The notes under the pieces are model-generated. The model was not told the origin of the DNA and searched no databases. It saw only the letters and a program-made list of their open reading frames with translations. Shown here one piece after another: positions 10,561-19,626 of a stretch of DNA of 64,000 bases. The DNA lies in the NCBI GenBank assembly GCA_007693915.1, contig RECS01000100.1:1-64000 (forward strand). Direction: 5' to 3'. Position numbers and translations under genes: made by a program. Origin of the DNA: Saprospirales bacterium (GTDB lineage Bacteria > Bacteroidota > Bacteroidia > Chitinophagales > Saprospiraceae). Each line of letters opens with the position of its first letter. Positions within the stretch are counted from its first letter, which is position 1.

Positions 10561-11241
10561 ACAGAGGATACCTAGGATGGAAAACTCTTCTTGCCCATCT
10601 TCAAATCCTTTAATCCTGTTCAGACCATTTAAAGATAGCGAAGTGATGGAAGCGGGAAGCATTTTATTATTATTTATCAATATGATTTGTGTGTGGTTAG
10701 TGATGAGAAAAAAATTGCACCGCAGAGTGGCAAAGAACGCAGAGTTTGCAAGAGTTTACCACGCCAAGGCGTGGCAGAGAAAAACTTTTAAATCTCTGCG
10801 CCTCTGCGGTGAATAAAAAAACAACATATAGTCAGATTCGAAATATAATGGAATGAAGAAGAAGCTCGGACTGATGCAATTAATATGTCTGAACATGATT
10901 TATACGATTGCAGGATGGACAGGAAGAAAATCATCCTGCCCATCATCAAATCCGGTAATCCTGTTCAGACCATTTGTTGATAGCGATGAGTGAAAATTTG
11001 CACCGCAGAGTGGCAGAGAACGCAGAGAAAAATGGTAAAAGCTCTGCGTAACTCTGCGCCTCTGCGGTAAAAAAAAGAAAATCTAATACTAATTCAGAAT
11101 CAATATTTTATGAAATGAAGAAGAAGCTCGGACTGATGCATTTTAAATTTGTAAACAAGTTTTATGTGAATGCAGGATACCCAAGATAAATAAAATCTTG
11201 ACCATCTTCAAATCCTTTAATCCTGATCAGACCATTTGAAG
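10561..11241. repeat. Composite intergenic repeat block, order A1-B1-C1-A2-B2-C2-A3
   Basis: A (cagga..cc.agga...catcttcaaatcctttaatcctgttcagaccattt) at ~10565-10640, ~10909-10978, ~11172-11240. B (caccgcagag...ctctgcgcctctgcggt hairpin) at 10718-10811 and 11001-11068. C (gaatgaagaagaagctcggactgatgca) at ~10851-10908 and ~11112-11171. Confidence 0.85.
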
Positions 11242-11467
11242 TTTATGAAGAAGCAGAACCTTGGAAAGCCTGTTCCCAAACTGAGGGGAATATGTTAGGA
11301 TTGTAGAAACTTTTTTAGAAAGTCATGTATTACAAAATTTAGTAGCTTAAATTGTGGTGCACATAGCGGAACAGAACATATCAGCCATTTTTGAAAAATT
11401 TATATTAATCCCCAAAAAAATAATCATCGTCATTTTTTTTTTATAAATTTACCGAAAAAATAAGATC

Positions 11468-13129
11468 ATGGAAGATAACAGACCTTGGCTAAATCATTAT
11501 TCACCCGGTGTTCCCGCTAATATTAACCCCGATGAATATCCTTCCCTTTTGGCATTAATGGAAGCAAGTGTTGAAAAATATGGCAATAAACCTGCTTTTA
11601 CCAATATGGGAAAAACCATAACCTATAAAGAATTAGGTGAAAAAGCAAGAAAAATGGCTGCATATCTTCAGTCCAGAGGACTTCAACCCGGTGACAGGAT
11701 AGCATTAATGATGCCCAATACCTTACAATATCCCATTTCGTTATTGGCTTCTCTAATGGCAGGTCTCGTGGTGGTCAATACCAATCCTCTGTACACTCCC
11801 CGGGAAATGAAACATCAGTTTACTGATTCCGGTGCAAAGGCGGTAATTATAGCTGAAAATTTTGCCGCTAATCTGCAAAAGATTATTCATGAGACGGATA
11901 TTCAGGTAGTTGTTAAAACAAGTATTGGCGAATTACTTGGAGGACTAAAAGGATCCATAGTTAATTTTGTTATACGCTATATCAAAAAAATGGTTCCGAA
12001 ATATGATTTAAAAAATGCTGTTACTTTTTCCCATGCAATGAAGGAAGGTAAAAAATTCAGCATCAATCCTGTGGAAGAAAGTCATGATAGAGTAATAGCC
12101 CTGCAATATACAGGAGGTACGACCGGTGTTTCAAAAGGAAGTATGCTGACCAATAGGAATTTAGTTTCCAATGCTTTGCAAATTCGAGCAATCATGAATC
12201 CCTTTTTAAAAGAAGGTGAAGAAATTGCAGCTTGTCCCCTACCCTTGTACCATATATTCGCATTTACAGTTAATTGTGTGGCAATGATGAGTTTTGGAAG
12301 CCACTCCATCTTAATTACTAATGCAAGAGACATTCCTTCTGTAATTAAGGAATTTAAAAAATATCCGGTTTCTATGTTCACAGGTGTCAATACCCTTTTT
12401 AATGCCCTTTTAAATCATCCCGATATTAAAAAGGTAGATTTCAGTACTCTTAAGGTTACTGTAGGTGGTGGTATGGCAGTCCAAAGAGCTGTTGCAGAAA
12501 AATGGTTGCAAGTAACAGGTTGTCATTTAAATGAAGGCTTTGGGATGACAGAGTCTTCCCCTCTTGCATCAGTAAATCCAATCGACGGCACTGGAAGATT
12601 AGGAACTGTTGGCCTTCCTGCACCTTCTACACTTATGAGAATAGTGGATGAAGAAGGAAATTCTTTACCTGCAAATGAAATTGGAGAAATTCAAGTAAAA
12701 GGACCGCAAATCATGAAAGGATATTACAATAGACCTGATGAAACTGCTAAAACTTTGGTGGACGGATGGTTGAATACCGGGGATATTGGCATGATGTCAC
12801 CGGATGGTTTTTTCAAAATTGTAGATCGCAAAAAAGATATGATTCTGGTTTCCGGCTTTAATGTTTTCCCCAATGAGATCGAGGATGTTTTGGCTGCTCA
12901 TCCTAAAGTGCTGGAAGTAGCTGCAGTAGGAGTACCTCATGAAAAATCAGGGGAATGCGTCAAAGTCTTCATAGTCAAAAAAGACAAATCCTTAAAGGAA
13001 AAAGAGGTAATTGCCTATTGTAAAGAAAATCTAACCGGTTACAAAGTTCCCAAGGAAGTAGAATTTAGAAATGATTTACCAAAGACCAATGTGGGCAAAA
13101 TTTTGAGAAGGGCTTTGAGGGAGAGTTGA
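11468..13129 (+). CDS. fadD: Long-chain fatty-acid--CoA ligase
   Basis: AMP-binding motifs YTGGTTGVSKG, GFGMTESSP, GWLNTGDIG, DRKKDMILVSGFNVFPNEIE. Confidence 0.92.
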   Translation: MEDNRPWLNHYSPGVPANINPDEYPSLLALMEASVEKYGNKPAFTNMGKTITYKELGEKARKMAAYLQSRGLQPGDRIALMMPNTLQYPISLLASLMAGLVVVNTNPLYTPREMKHQFTDSGAKAVIIAENFAANLQKIIHETDIQVVVKTSIGELLGGLKGSIVNFVIRYIKKMVPKYDLKNAVTFSHAMKEGKKFSINPVEESHDRVIALQYTGGTTGVSKGSMLTNRNLVSNALQIRAIMNPFLKEGEEIAACPLPLYHIFAFTVNCVAMMSFGSHSILITNARDIPSVIKEFKKYPVSMFTGVNTLFNALLNHPDIKKVDFSTLKVTVGGGMAVQRAVAEKWLQVTGCHLNEGFGMTESSPLASVNPIDGTGRLGTVGLPAPSTLMRIVDEEGNSLPANEIGEIQVKGPQIMKGYYNRPDETAKTLVDGWLNTGDIGMMSPDGFFKIVDRKKDMILVSGFNVFPNEIEDVLAAHPKVLEVAAVGVPHEKSGECVKVFIVKKDKSLKEKEVIAYCKENLTGYKVPKEVEFRNDLPKTNVGKILRRALRES

Positions 13130-13252
13130 TTTCAGATTTGTGATTTTTGATTTGGTTCAAAGCTAATTATAATGCGTAATTAAATAGTTCCTAGCCTACT
13201 TTTTGTCTATTTGGTCTTAAAGCTCAATAATAAGTTACTAAGCTAAATTAGA

Positions 13253-13435
13253 TTAACCTGGATTATTCATGAGATTTCGTTTCGTAAAGCAAAAATGTCA
13301 ATAGAATTGGGAAGCGCAGAAATTTTTATCCGAAGGAATTGTAGCCCAATTTTGAGTATAACAAATTTCGAGCATTTTCAATTATAGCCGACAGTTTGAC
13401 TTTGCAGTAGAAATTTTGTGAATAATCCGGGCTAA
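13253..13435. mobile_element. MITE-like non-coding element (183 bp) with ~18-bp imperfect terminal inverted repeats
   Basis: Left TTAACCTGGATTATTCAT (13253-13270) against the reverse complement of right gtgaataatccgggctaa (13418-13435), 15/18. The right ~56 bp recurs at window position 1. Confidence 0.6.
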
Positions 13436-13560
13436 TACAAAGAAGCCAAAAACTGCTTATTGAATTGGATAACAAACCAGGTGGTTTAAAAACTCAGAAG
13501 ACATCGTTTTGATATGCTATGCAAAAGACTACAACCGCTAGGATTTCAATTAACTCCTTC

Positions 13561-15564
13561 TCACTTCACCACAAAAACCGGAATCATCCGGTAGCGGTTA
13601 CCATCAAACAATCTCACAAAATAGGCTCCGGTTCCGTCGATATTCCAGTTGAATTGATGCGTGCCACTCTCAAGAACCTCGGAGGAAGTTATATTTCTGA
13701 TAAACTTACCATTGCTGCTAAAAAGATCCATTTGTATACTTTGTCTGGATTCCAAATTAAGTTCCAAGCTAACAAGACCATTTGTTGGATTCGGGAATAA
13801 GTTGTAAGACAGTTCATGGCTTAACTCTCTAACATTTGTAGAACCATCTTGCACCCGAATATTGTCAATAAAAAGGGAATTCCCGTTGTCAGAGGTTACC
13901 TCAAATCTAAACATCAAATGATCAGCTCCATCTGTATTGTTGAGTATTAAAGTTTCAGTCCTCCAATCATCCGGATGGGGGTAGTATATTTCATTCTGAG
14001 GAGTGACAGTAGCTAGTTCATCACCTGATTTCACATAAAGAGATTCCCAACTTTGACCACAGTCAAAAGAATAAAACAGTTCTAATTTATCATTTGATAA
14101 TTCTCCATTGTTTTTGGTAAATTGAGCATGTGCTATATCAAAAGAAATGCTAATAGTTCCTAGCCCGCTAATACCAGCATTATCAAATATATTTATTTCT
14201 CCATCGGGTCTGAAAATTGGAACTCGCCAACCTCTGAAATTAACAAAAATACTGGACTCAGAATTGCCAAAACCGCCAAGAGGATACGATGCAGTAGGTG
14301 ATTGATTTGCAGTTCTAATGAAAAAATTATTAGGACTTAAAAATTCAAAAATCGATGATGAAATTGTACCCCCTTCAAAATTTTCAAAATCAATCAAAAA
14401 ATCCTCCCAAGGTGTAACTCTATATGCAGAAAAAGGATCCGGAAGAACAATATTATTTAAGGTATTAACCTCTCTGAATGCTCCACCATTCACATTTTCA
14501 ATAAAATAGTTTATTTCGCTATCACCGGAAGGCAGTGAGATGGGATTGTCATATCTAATAGTAACATCTTGTCCTGGTTGAAGAACTTCAGAGATATGTT
14601 TATTGTATATTTCACCACCTACATCAAAAACAACAGTGTACTCTTCGACATCAATCAAACCACTATTGCGAACTCTTAATCCTAAATTAGCTGTCCGTCC
14701 ACACTTCGGACCAGAAATTATGGTGTTTTTAAAAAGAATAGCCATATCAGCATAAATAGAATCAATAACTGCTTTTTCTGTGATAGCTCCATTAAAAATT
14801 TCTCTACTACTGTGATTCTGCAAAAAAGCTGCAAATACCATCTCATCCAGTGCATAAATATATTCAGGTATCTCCGCTTCAAAGCTAAAGTTAAGTGTAT
14901 CCCCGGCTCCAATTGAAGTAAGAGCAGTTCCCTGTGCATTTGGGTACATCTTTCTCATGACATGGGTGAAATCTCTTTCATCAGTAGATCCCGGAGGAAA
15001 AGCCCAAATATTTTCTACCTCTAAAAGTAGGAGATGTAATCGTAAATCTCCTGAAATTTCAATGCTATCGTGGTTTACAACTGTAACATAAACATCAGCT
15101 TTTGAAAAATCTTGTTGGTACTCCAAATCAATAAGTATTTCAATAAATGTTTCTTGGGCAGCCGCAAAATTTAGTGCTGCTTGCGTAAATCCTCCTGGGG
15201 CACCGGCATACCACGTATCCCAATTTCCTACACCTCCACCATAACTTGCATTTGGTGAAACCCCATCTATTACAGCTCCCGGTACACCACCTATTGAATA
15301 ATAAGCAGCTCTCTCACTTACTTCTCCAGGATTTTGGCGATTATAGGGATCAAATCCCGGGAAAGAAGTTTGGTATTTAATGGGTATGACGTGATTGAGA
15401 TTTTGATCCAAAAGTGCATTAAATGCCGGATTCTGTGCAGCACAAGGTGGACAGGACGCATTGGTAAACTCCTCCACTACAACCATCCTGTTTACTTGAG
15501 CGTTCAAATTTGAATAAATCAATAATAGGAAGATGAAGGTCAGTATAAATGGGAGCTTTTTCAT
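13561..15564 (-). CDS. Secreted Omp28/thioredoxin-like protein with T9SS C-terminal sorting domain
   Basis: Signal peptide, VVEEFTNASCPPCAAQNPAFN (CPPC), GGVPGAVIDG (possible cis-Pro loop), C-terminal YNLFPNPTNG...YFVRLFDGNRYRMIPVFVVK. Confidence 0.85.
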   Translation of the reverse strand: MKKLPFILTFIFLLLIYSNLNAQVNRMVVVEEFTNASCPPCAAQNPAFNALLDQNLNHVIPIKYQTSFPGFDPYNRQNPGEVSERAAYYSIGGVPGAVIDGVSPNASYGGGVGNWDTWYAGAPGGFTQAALNFAAAQETFIEILIDLEYQQDFSKADVYVTVVNHDSIEISGDLRLHLLLLEVENIWAFPPGSTDERDFTHVMRKMYPNAQGTALTSIGAGDTLNFSFEAEIPEYIYALDEMVFAAFLQNHSSREIFNGAITEKAVIDSIYADMAILFKNTIISGPKCGRTANLGLRVRNSGLIDVEEYTVVFDVGGEIYNKHISEVLQPGQDVTIRYDNPISLPSGDSEINYFIENVNGGAFREVNTLNNIVLPDPFSAYRVTPWEDFLIDFENFEGGTISSSIFEFLSPNNFFIRTANQSPTASYPLGGFGNSESSIFVNFRGWRVPIFRPDGEINIFDNAGISGLGTISISFDIAHAQFTKNNGELSNDKLELFYSFDCGQSWESLYVKSGDELATVTPQNEIYYPHPDDWRTETLILNNTDGADHLMFRFEVTSDNGNSLFIDNIRVQDGSTNVRELSHELSYNLFPNPTNGLVSLELNLESRQSIQMDLFSSNGKFIRNITSSEVLESGTHQFNWNIDGTGAYFVRLFDGNRYRMIPVFVVK

Positions 15565-15685
15565 AGTTTTATTTTTATAAACAAAAATTAATACCCTACG
15601 AAATGGATAGTTAACTTATAATGCTTCAAAAATAGTAATTTTATATAAAATAGGACGATAGAAAATCAGATAAAAGACAAAAAAA

Positions 15686-15711
15686 AGAGGAGTAACAATT
15701 GCTACTCCTCT
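15686..15711 (-). terminator. Intrinsic terminator-like hairpin downstream of the 15737-17758 gene
   Basis: AGAGGAGTA-acaattgc-TACTCCTCT stem; A-run on the + strand (T-run after the hairpin on the - strand). Confidence 0.65.
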
Positions 15712-15736
15712 AAAATTTATTACTTAAAAGTTTAAA

Positions 15737-17758
15737 TTATTTCACTATTGTAAACATTTCAACTTTCTGTGCTTTTCCATCATAGAATTTCACGAAATAT
15801 TGTCCCGCTGCATCAGGAGTCCATCTCAATAGGTGACTTCCGGCACTATATGAATTGAAATCAGAAAGTACCTGTATTAATTGGCCTTTCATATTGAAAA
15901 CTTCAATCAGCATTTCTGATTCATTCTCAATTTCAAATTCTATATTGACATAATCAGTAGATGGGTTGGGGAATACTGAAACACTTCCCTGGAAAGGATC
16001 ATTGTTGGTAACACTTACAGGGCGAGCATCCATTTTTATGTTATCAATAAACAAACTGTTACCCCAATCAGAAACAACATCAAATTTAAACAGCAATTCA
16101 TCACCTGCAGGCTCTTCAATTACAATTACATCTGTTTCCCATTGATCAGCTCTTGGTACAAAGAAAGGTTCTACAGCAGGTGAAGTCGCTAAATCATCTC
16201 CTGATTTACTATAAACCAACTCCCAACTTTCACCGCAATCATACGAAACATACCCCTCTAATCGATCTGATGTAGGAAAGCCGGAATATCTTGCATGTGC
16301 CCTGTCAAAACTAATTTCAACTCTTGATACATTTTCAATGTCTACATTTTCCATAACGGTTATTGAACCTCTATTATTTAATTGAGGGACTTGCCACTGA
16401 TAAAAGTTAATTAATAGAGATTTCTCAGATTCTCCAAATCCACCAACTGGTGCCGGAGCATTTTGAAAGGAGTTTCTTGAAACAACTGCAATAAATGAAT
16501 TATTGTTTGGGCTCTCTAGCAGGAAACGATCAGGTGCATTGCTACCTGTTTCATCGTTTTCAAAACCATAATCAAAATCATCAGGTGCAGCATTACCAAT
16601 TGCTGCAGCCTCTACCGGTTCACCTAAGTTGGTAAAGGGATTAGCGTCTTGATATTCATTGTTATTTACCTCATCAATAAATGCGCTGACTACATTACTT
16701 CCACCAGCAAGTTGAAATGATTCATCAAAGCTAAACTCCAACTGCTCACCAGGTTCGAGAAGTTCGTCATAAGAAAAGGTAAAAACTTCATTTCCAACGG
16801 CAACGATCAAATCAAAATAGGTAACATCAATAAGCCCCATATTTTCTACAACAACAGAAACATCGGCAGTTCTGTCACATAATTCTCCTTCTGTTTCAAC
16901 ATTGGTTGCAACAACCCCCATATTTGGGTATAATCTATCTATGACTACTCTGTCTGTGATGGCGCCATTGAAAATTTCTCTGTTATCATTATTTTGGACA
17001 AAAGTAGCAAATGCCATCTCAGATAGAGCATAAATATATTCTGGGATTGCAGCCTCGATAAATATATTGAGGGTATCTCCCCCACCTAAAGAATCAATGG
17101 CTGTTCCCTGTGCATCAGGGTACATTTTTCTCATAACATGCGTAAAATCACGTTCATTGGTGTTTCCCGGTGGTTCAGGCCAAACATTTTCTACTTCGAG
17201 AAGTAAAATATGCAATCTGTTGTTTCCATCAAAGGCTTCATCAGAATGATTGATAATACTTACATTAACATCAGCAGAAGAAAAATCTTCATTCCATTCT
17301 ACATCCAATAGGACCTCAATATGAGTCTCTAAATCAGCAGCATAGTCCAAAACCGCTTGTGTGTATCCGTATGGACCGCCATCATAGGAGCCATCTGCAT
17401 TCCAACCACCTAGTCCTCCACCGCCATAGGAGGGACCTGGAATCTCACCGTCCATTGCTGCAGTCGGGACTCCATTAATCCCATAAACAGCAAGACGAGT
17501 AGCGACTTCTCCGGGATTTTGTTGATTATAAGGATCAAAACCGGGAAATGCAGTTTGATACTTAATTGGCACTACCTGATGTAAATTTTGATCCAAAAGT
17601 GCATTAAATGCCGGATTCTGAGAAGCACATGGCGGACAGGAGGCATTGGTAAACTCCTCCACTACAACCATTCTCTGAACCTGTGCATCCAGACTGGTGA
17701 TCGGCAAACTAAATGCCAAAGTAAAAGTAAAAGCTAAAAGTGTAAATAGTTTTTTCAT
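15737..17758 (-). CDS. Secreted Omp28/thioredoxin-like protein with T9SS C-terminal sorting domain (paralog of 13561-15564)
   Basis: VVEEFTNASCPPCASQNPAFNALLDQNL nearly identical to its neighbour; C-terminal VFPNPSTDYV...YFVKFYDGKAQKVEMFTIVK. Confidence 0.87.
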   Translation of the reverse strand: MKKLFTLLAFTFTLAFSLPITSLDAQVQRMVVVEEFTNASCPPCASQNPAFNALLDQNLHQVVPIKYQTAFPGFDPYNQQNPGEVATRLAVYGINGVPTAAMDGEIPGPSYGGGGLGGWNADGSYDGGPYGYTQAVLDYAADLETHIEVLLDVEWNEDFSSADVNVSIINHSDEAFDGNNRLHILLLEVENVWPEPPGNTNERDFTHVMRKMYPDAQGTAIDSLGGGDTLNIFIEAAIPEYIYALSEMAFATFVQNNDNREIFNGAITDRVVIDRLYPNMGVVATNVETEGELCDRTADVSVVVENMGLIDVTYFDLIVAVGNEVFTFSYDELLEPGEQLEFSFDESFQLAGGSNVVSAFIDEVNNNEYQDANPFTNLGEPVEAAAIGNAAPDDFDYGFENDETGSNAPDRFLLESPNNNSFIAVVSRNSFQNAPAPVGGFGESEKSLLINFYQWQVPQLNNRGSITVMENVDIENVSRVEISFDRAHARYSGFPTSDRLEGYVSYDCGESWELVYSKSGDDLATSPAVEPFFVPRADQWETDVIVIEEPAGDELLFKFDVVSDWGNSLFIDNIKMDARPVSVTNNDPFQGSVSVFPNPSTDYVNIEFEIENESEMLIEVFNMKGQLIQVLSDFNSYSAGSHLLRWTPDAAGQYFVKFYDGKAQKVEMFTIVK

Positions 17759-17849
17759 AAGTTTTTATTTAAATTTTGATTAAGCAAGACCAAAGCTATT
17801 AAAAAGTAATTAATATCGGAATGAAATTTAAAATTAATTTTTTAATTTT

Positions 17850-19619
17850 TTAATTCATTGAAAATAGAAGCCTCTGATGTCCACCTTTTGGACTATCAAC
17901 TTCTATCTCAATATTACTGGGACCCCCTCTAACAAGCCATCGCAAGTGCACACTGCTCATACCTGGTATATTCCTTACTCTTATAGATTCTGGTTCAAAG
18001 TGTTGTTCTTTTCCGACCTCAAGCCATGGATTTTGCATAATCATTCCACTAATGATATCAACTCCTTTAATATTGATGATATTGGGAGGTGATATCCTGT
18101 TTTTCAAATCGTGGGAGGAGTGAGTAGGAGTGGCACGGACATTGTCTATAGTAAGATCTATTTGATATAAATTTCGACTAAGCCTTTTTATTTCGGGCTC
18201 TCTAACCTCAATTAAGGGCATTTGGTGCGCGTGATATAGTGTAAAAGCCATATTTCGATGTGCGTCCTCTTCAAGTAAGAAACCTGGGTGATTTCTTACG
18301 TAATTCTTTTTGGGACCTCCTATCTCTATAGGTCCTAACTGCGGATGATCAAAAGGTTCCCATTCCACATATGCATCACCGAATAGCAAATACCGATCAA
18401 AGTCATAAAACTGTTCATCACTCCATCTACCAATCTGACTTTCATCGTGAAAAAGCAAGTAGGAAGTCATTAACTCATTGACATATGCAAAGATTCCACG
18501 ACCGCCATGATAAAAATCCACATCGCCCCCAAAAACAGAATAGAGATCCTCATGAACTATTAGGTATCTGTATCCAGGAATCATTTTTTCGCCCTTTTTC
18601 CCAATCAGGTCATAAACCCTGATATCATTGCGGTCATAACTGCCTTTATCCTCCTCTGCTCCTGGGCCTCTTAAAAACATCCCACCGTAATTGTGATAAC
18701 TTTGGGCACCGGCAATATTGGGTCGAGACAATACAAATTCTTTCACGGCATAGTTTTCAGGGGTAGCAAAAGGATACATCAGTGCACCTCCTTGAACATA
18801 ATCGGGCTGCCAGTTCCAACCCCAATCACGATTCGGATCATAATAACCGGTTCTGTCTTCGTTAATCCTACCATCTCCATCCCTGTCAATACCCTCGAAA
18901 CCCAACATATCGTACTGTCCTTGTTCCCCATCATCAGCTCTGACCATTCTTAATGGATTATTGGGGTCTACCTTCCATCTGCCATTTGGATTTTCCCTCC
19001 TCATCATGGTAATATGCCCATCTCCATTCAAGTCGTCAAAACCATCTTCATCAATCTCCCAGTCTCCATCATCGTCAAAGGGAATTAAGCCGGATCTGGG
19101 ACTATGTGCAGTATTGGGATTGTAAATATAATAATCCCTTCCATCGGGATTAATAGTAGGCAAGATATAAAATGTACGATCCCTCAATAAGTCTGTAATA
19201 AACCTCACCTCTCCAAAATTCTCAGTAAGATACCATGCTGTATACATTGCTATTTCAGTCCCTTGTAGCTCATTGGGATGGATATTCGCCTGTATAAAAA
19301 AAGCAGGTTTTTTATCAGGATCACCGGTGGAAAAATCAGAAATAGTCAATGCTAGTATATCATTACCCAGATAGGATTGACCTATAACCTCCAATCTTGC
19401 AAGTTCGGGATAAGCCTCAACCAATCGTTCACAAAAATCGAGAATTTGTTCATTGTTGTGATACCTGTTCCAACTCATCTCAACTTTGGGATTGTGGGGC
19501 GTACCTATGGCTCTTAATCCCGACCTTCCATCATATTGTTGCGCCATGATGCTACCATACCCAAAAATTAAAATTCCAATTATGACGGTTTTGAAAAACA
19601 ATAATATATATCTGCTCAT
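17850..19619 (-). CDS. M14-family zinc carboxypeptidase (catalytic residues apparently intact)
   Basis: QANIHPNELQGTE (HxxE), NPDGRDYY, GAQSYHNYGG (third Zn His), FAYVNELMTS (candidate catalytic Glu); acidic loops DRDGDGRINED and DLNGDGHIT. Confidence 0.87.
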   Translation of the reverse strand: MSRYILLFFKTVIIGILIFGYGSIMAQQYDGRSGLRAIGTPHNPKVEMSWNRYHNNEQILDFCERLVEAYPELARLEVIGQSYLGNDILALTISDFSTGDPDKKPAFFIQANIHPNELQGTEIAMYTAWYLTENFGEVRFITDLLRDRTFYILPTINPDGRDYYIYNPNTAHSPRSGLIPFDDDGDWEIDEDGFDDLNGDGHITMMRRENPNGRWKVDPNNPLRMVRADDGEQGQYDMLGFEGIDRDGDGRINEDRTGYYDPNRDWGWNWQPDYVQGGALMYPFATPENYAVKEFVLSRPNIAGAQSYHNYGGMFLRGPGAEEDKGSYDRNDIRVYDLIGKKGEKMIPGYRYLIVHEDLYSVFGGDVDFYHGGRGIFAYVNELMTSYLLFHDESQIGRWSDEQFYDFDRYLLFGDAYVEWEPFDHPQLGPIEIGGPKKNYVRNHPGFLLEEDAHRNMAFTLYHAHQMPLIEVREPEIKRLSRNLYQIDLTIDNVRATPTHSSHDLKNRISPPNIINIKGVDIISGMIMQNPWLEVGKEQHFEPESIRVRNIPGMSSVHLRWLVRGGPSNIEIEVDSPKGGHQRLLFSMN

Positions 19620-19626
19620 GGAAAAT

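Noticed and set aside
10577-10816. 79-aa + strand ORF and 64-aa - strand ORF (10486-10680)
   Set aside because: They lie entirely within the A/B repeats and IS3 remnant; no coherent protein family and clearly repeat-derived.
10561-11241. Possible CRISPR array
   Set aside because: Repeats are few, long, imperfect and of three different types with no uniform spacers; no cas genes nearby.
13519-13800. 93-aa + strand ORF
   Set aside because: Antisense shadow of the T9SS C-terminal domain of 13561-15564.
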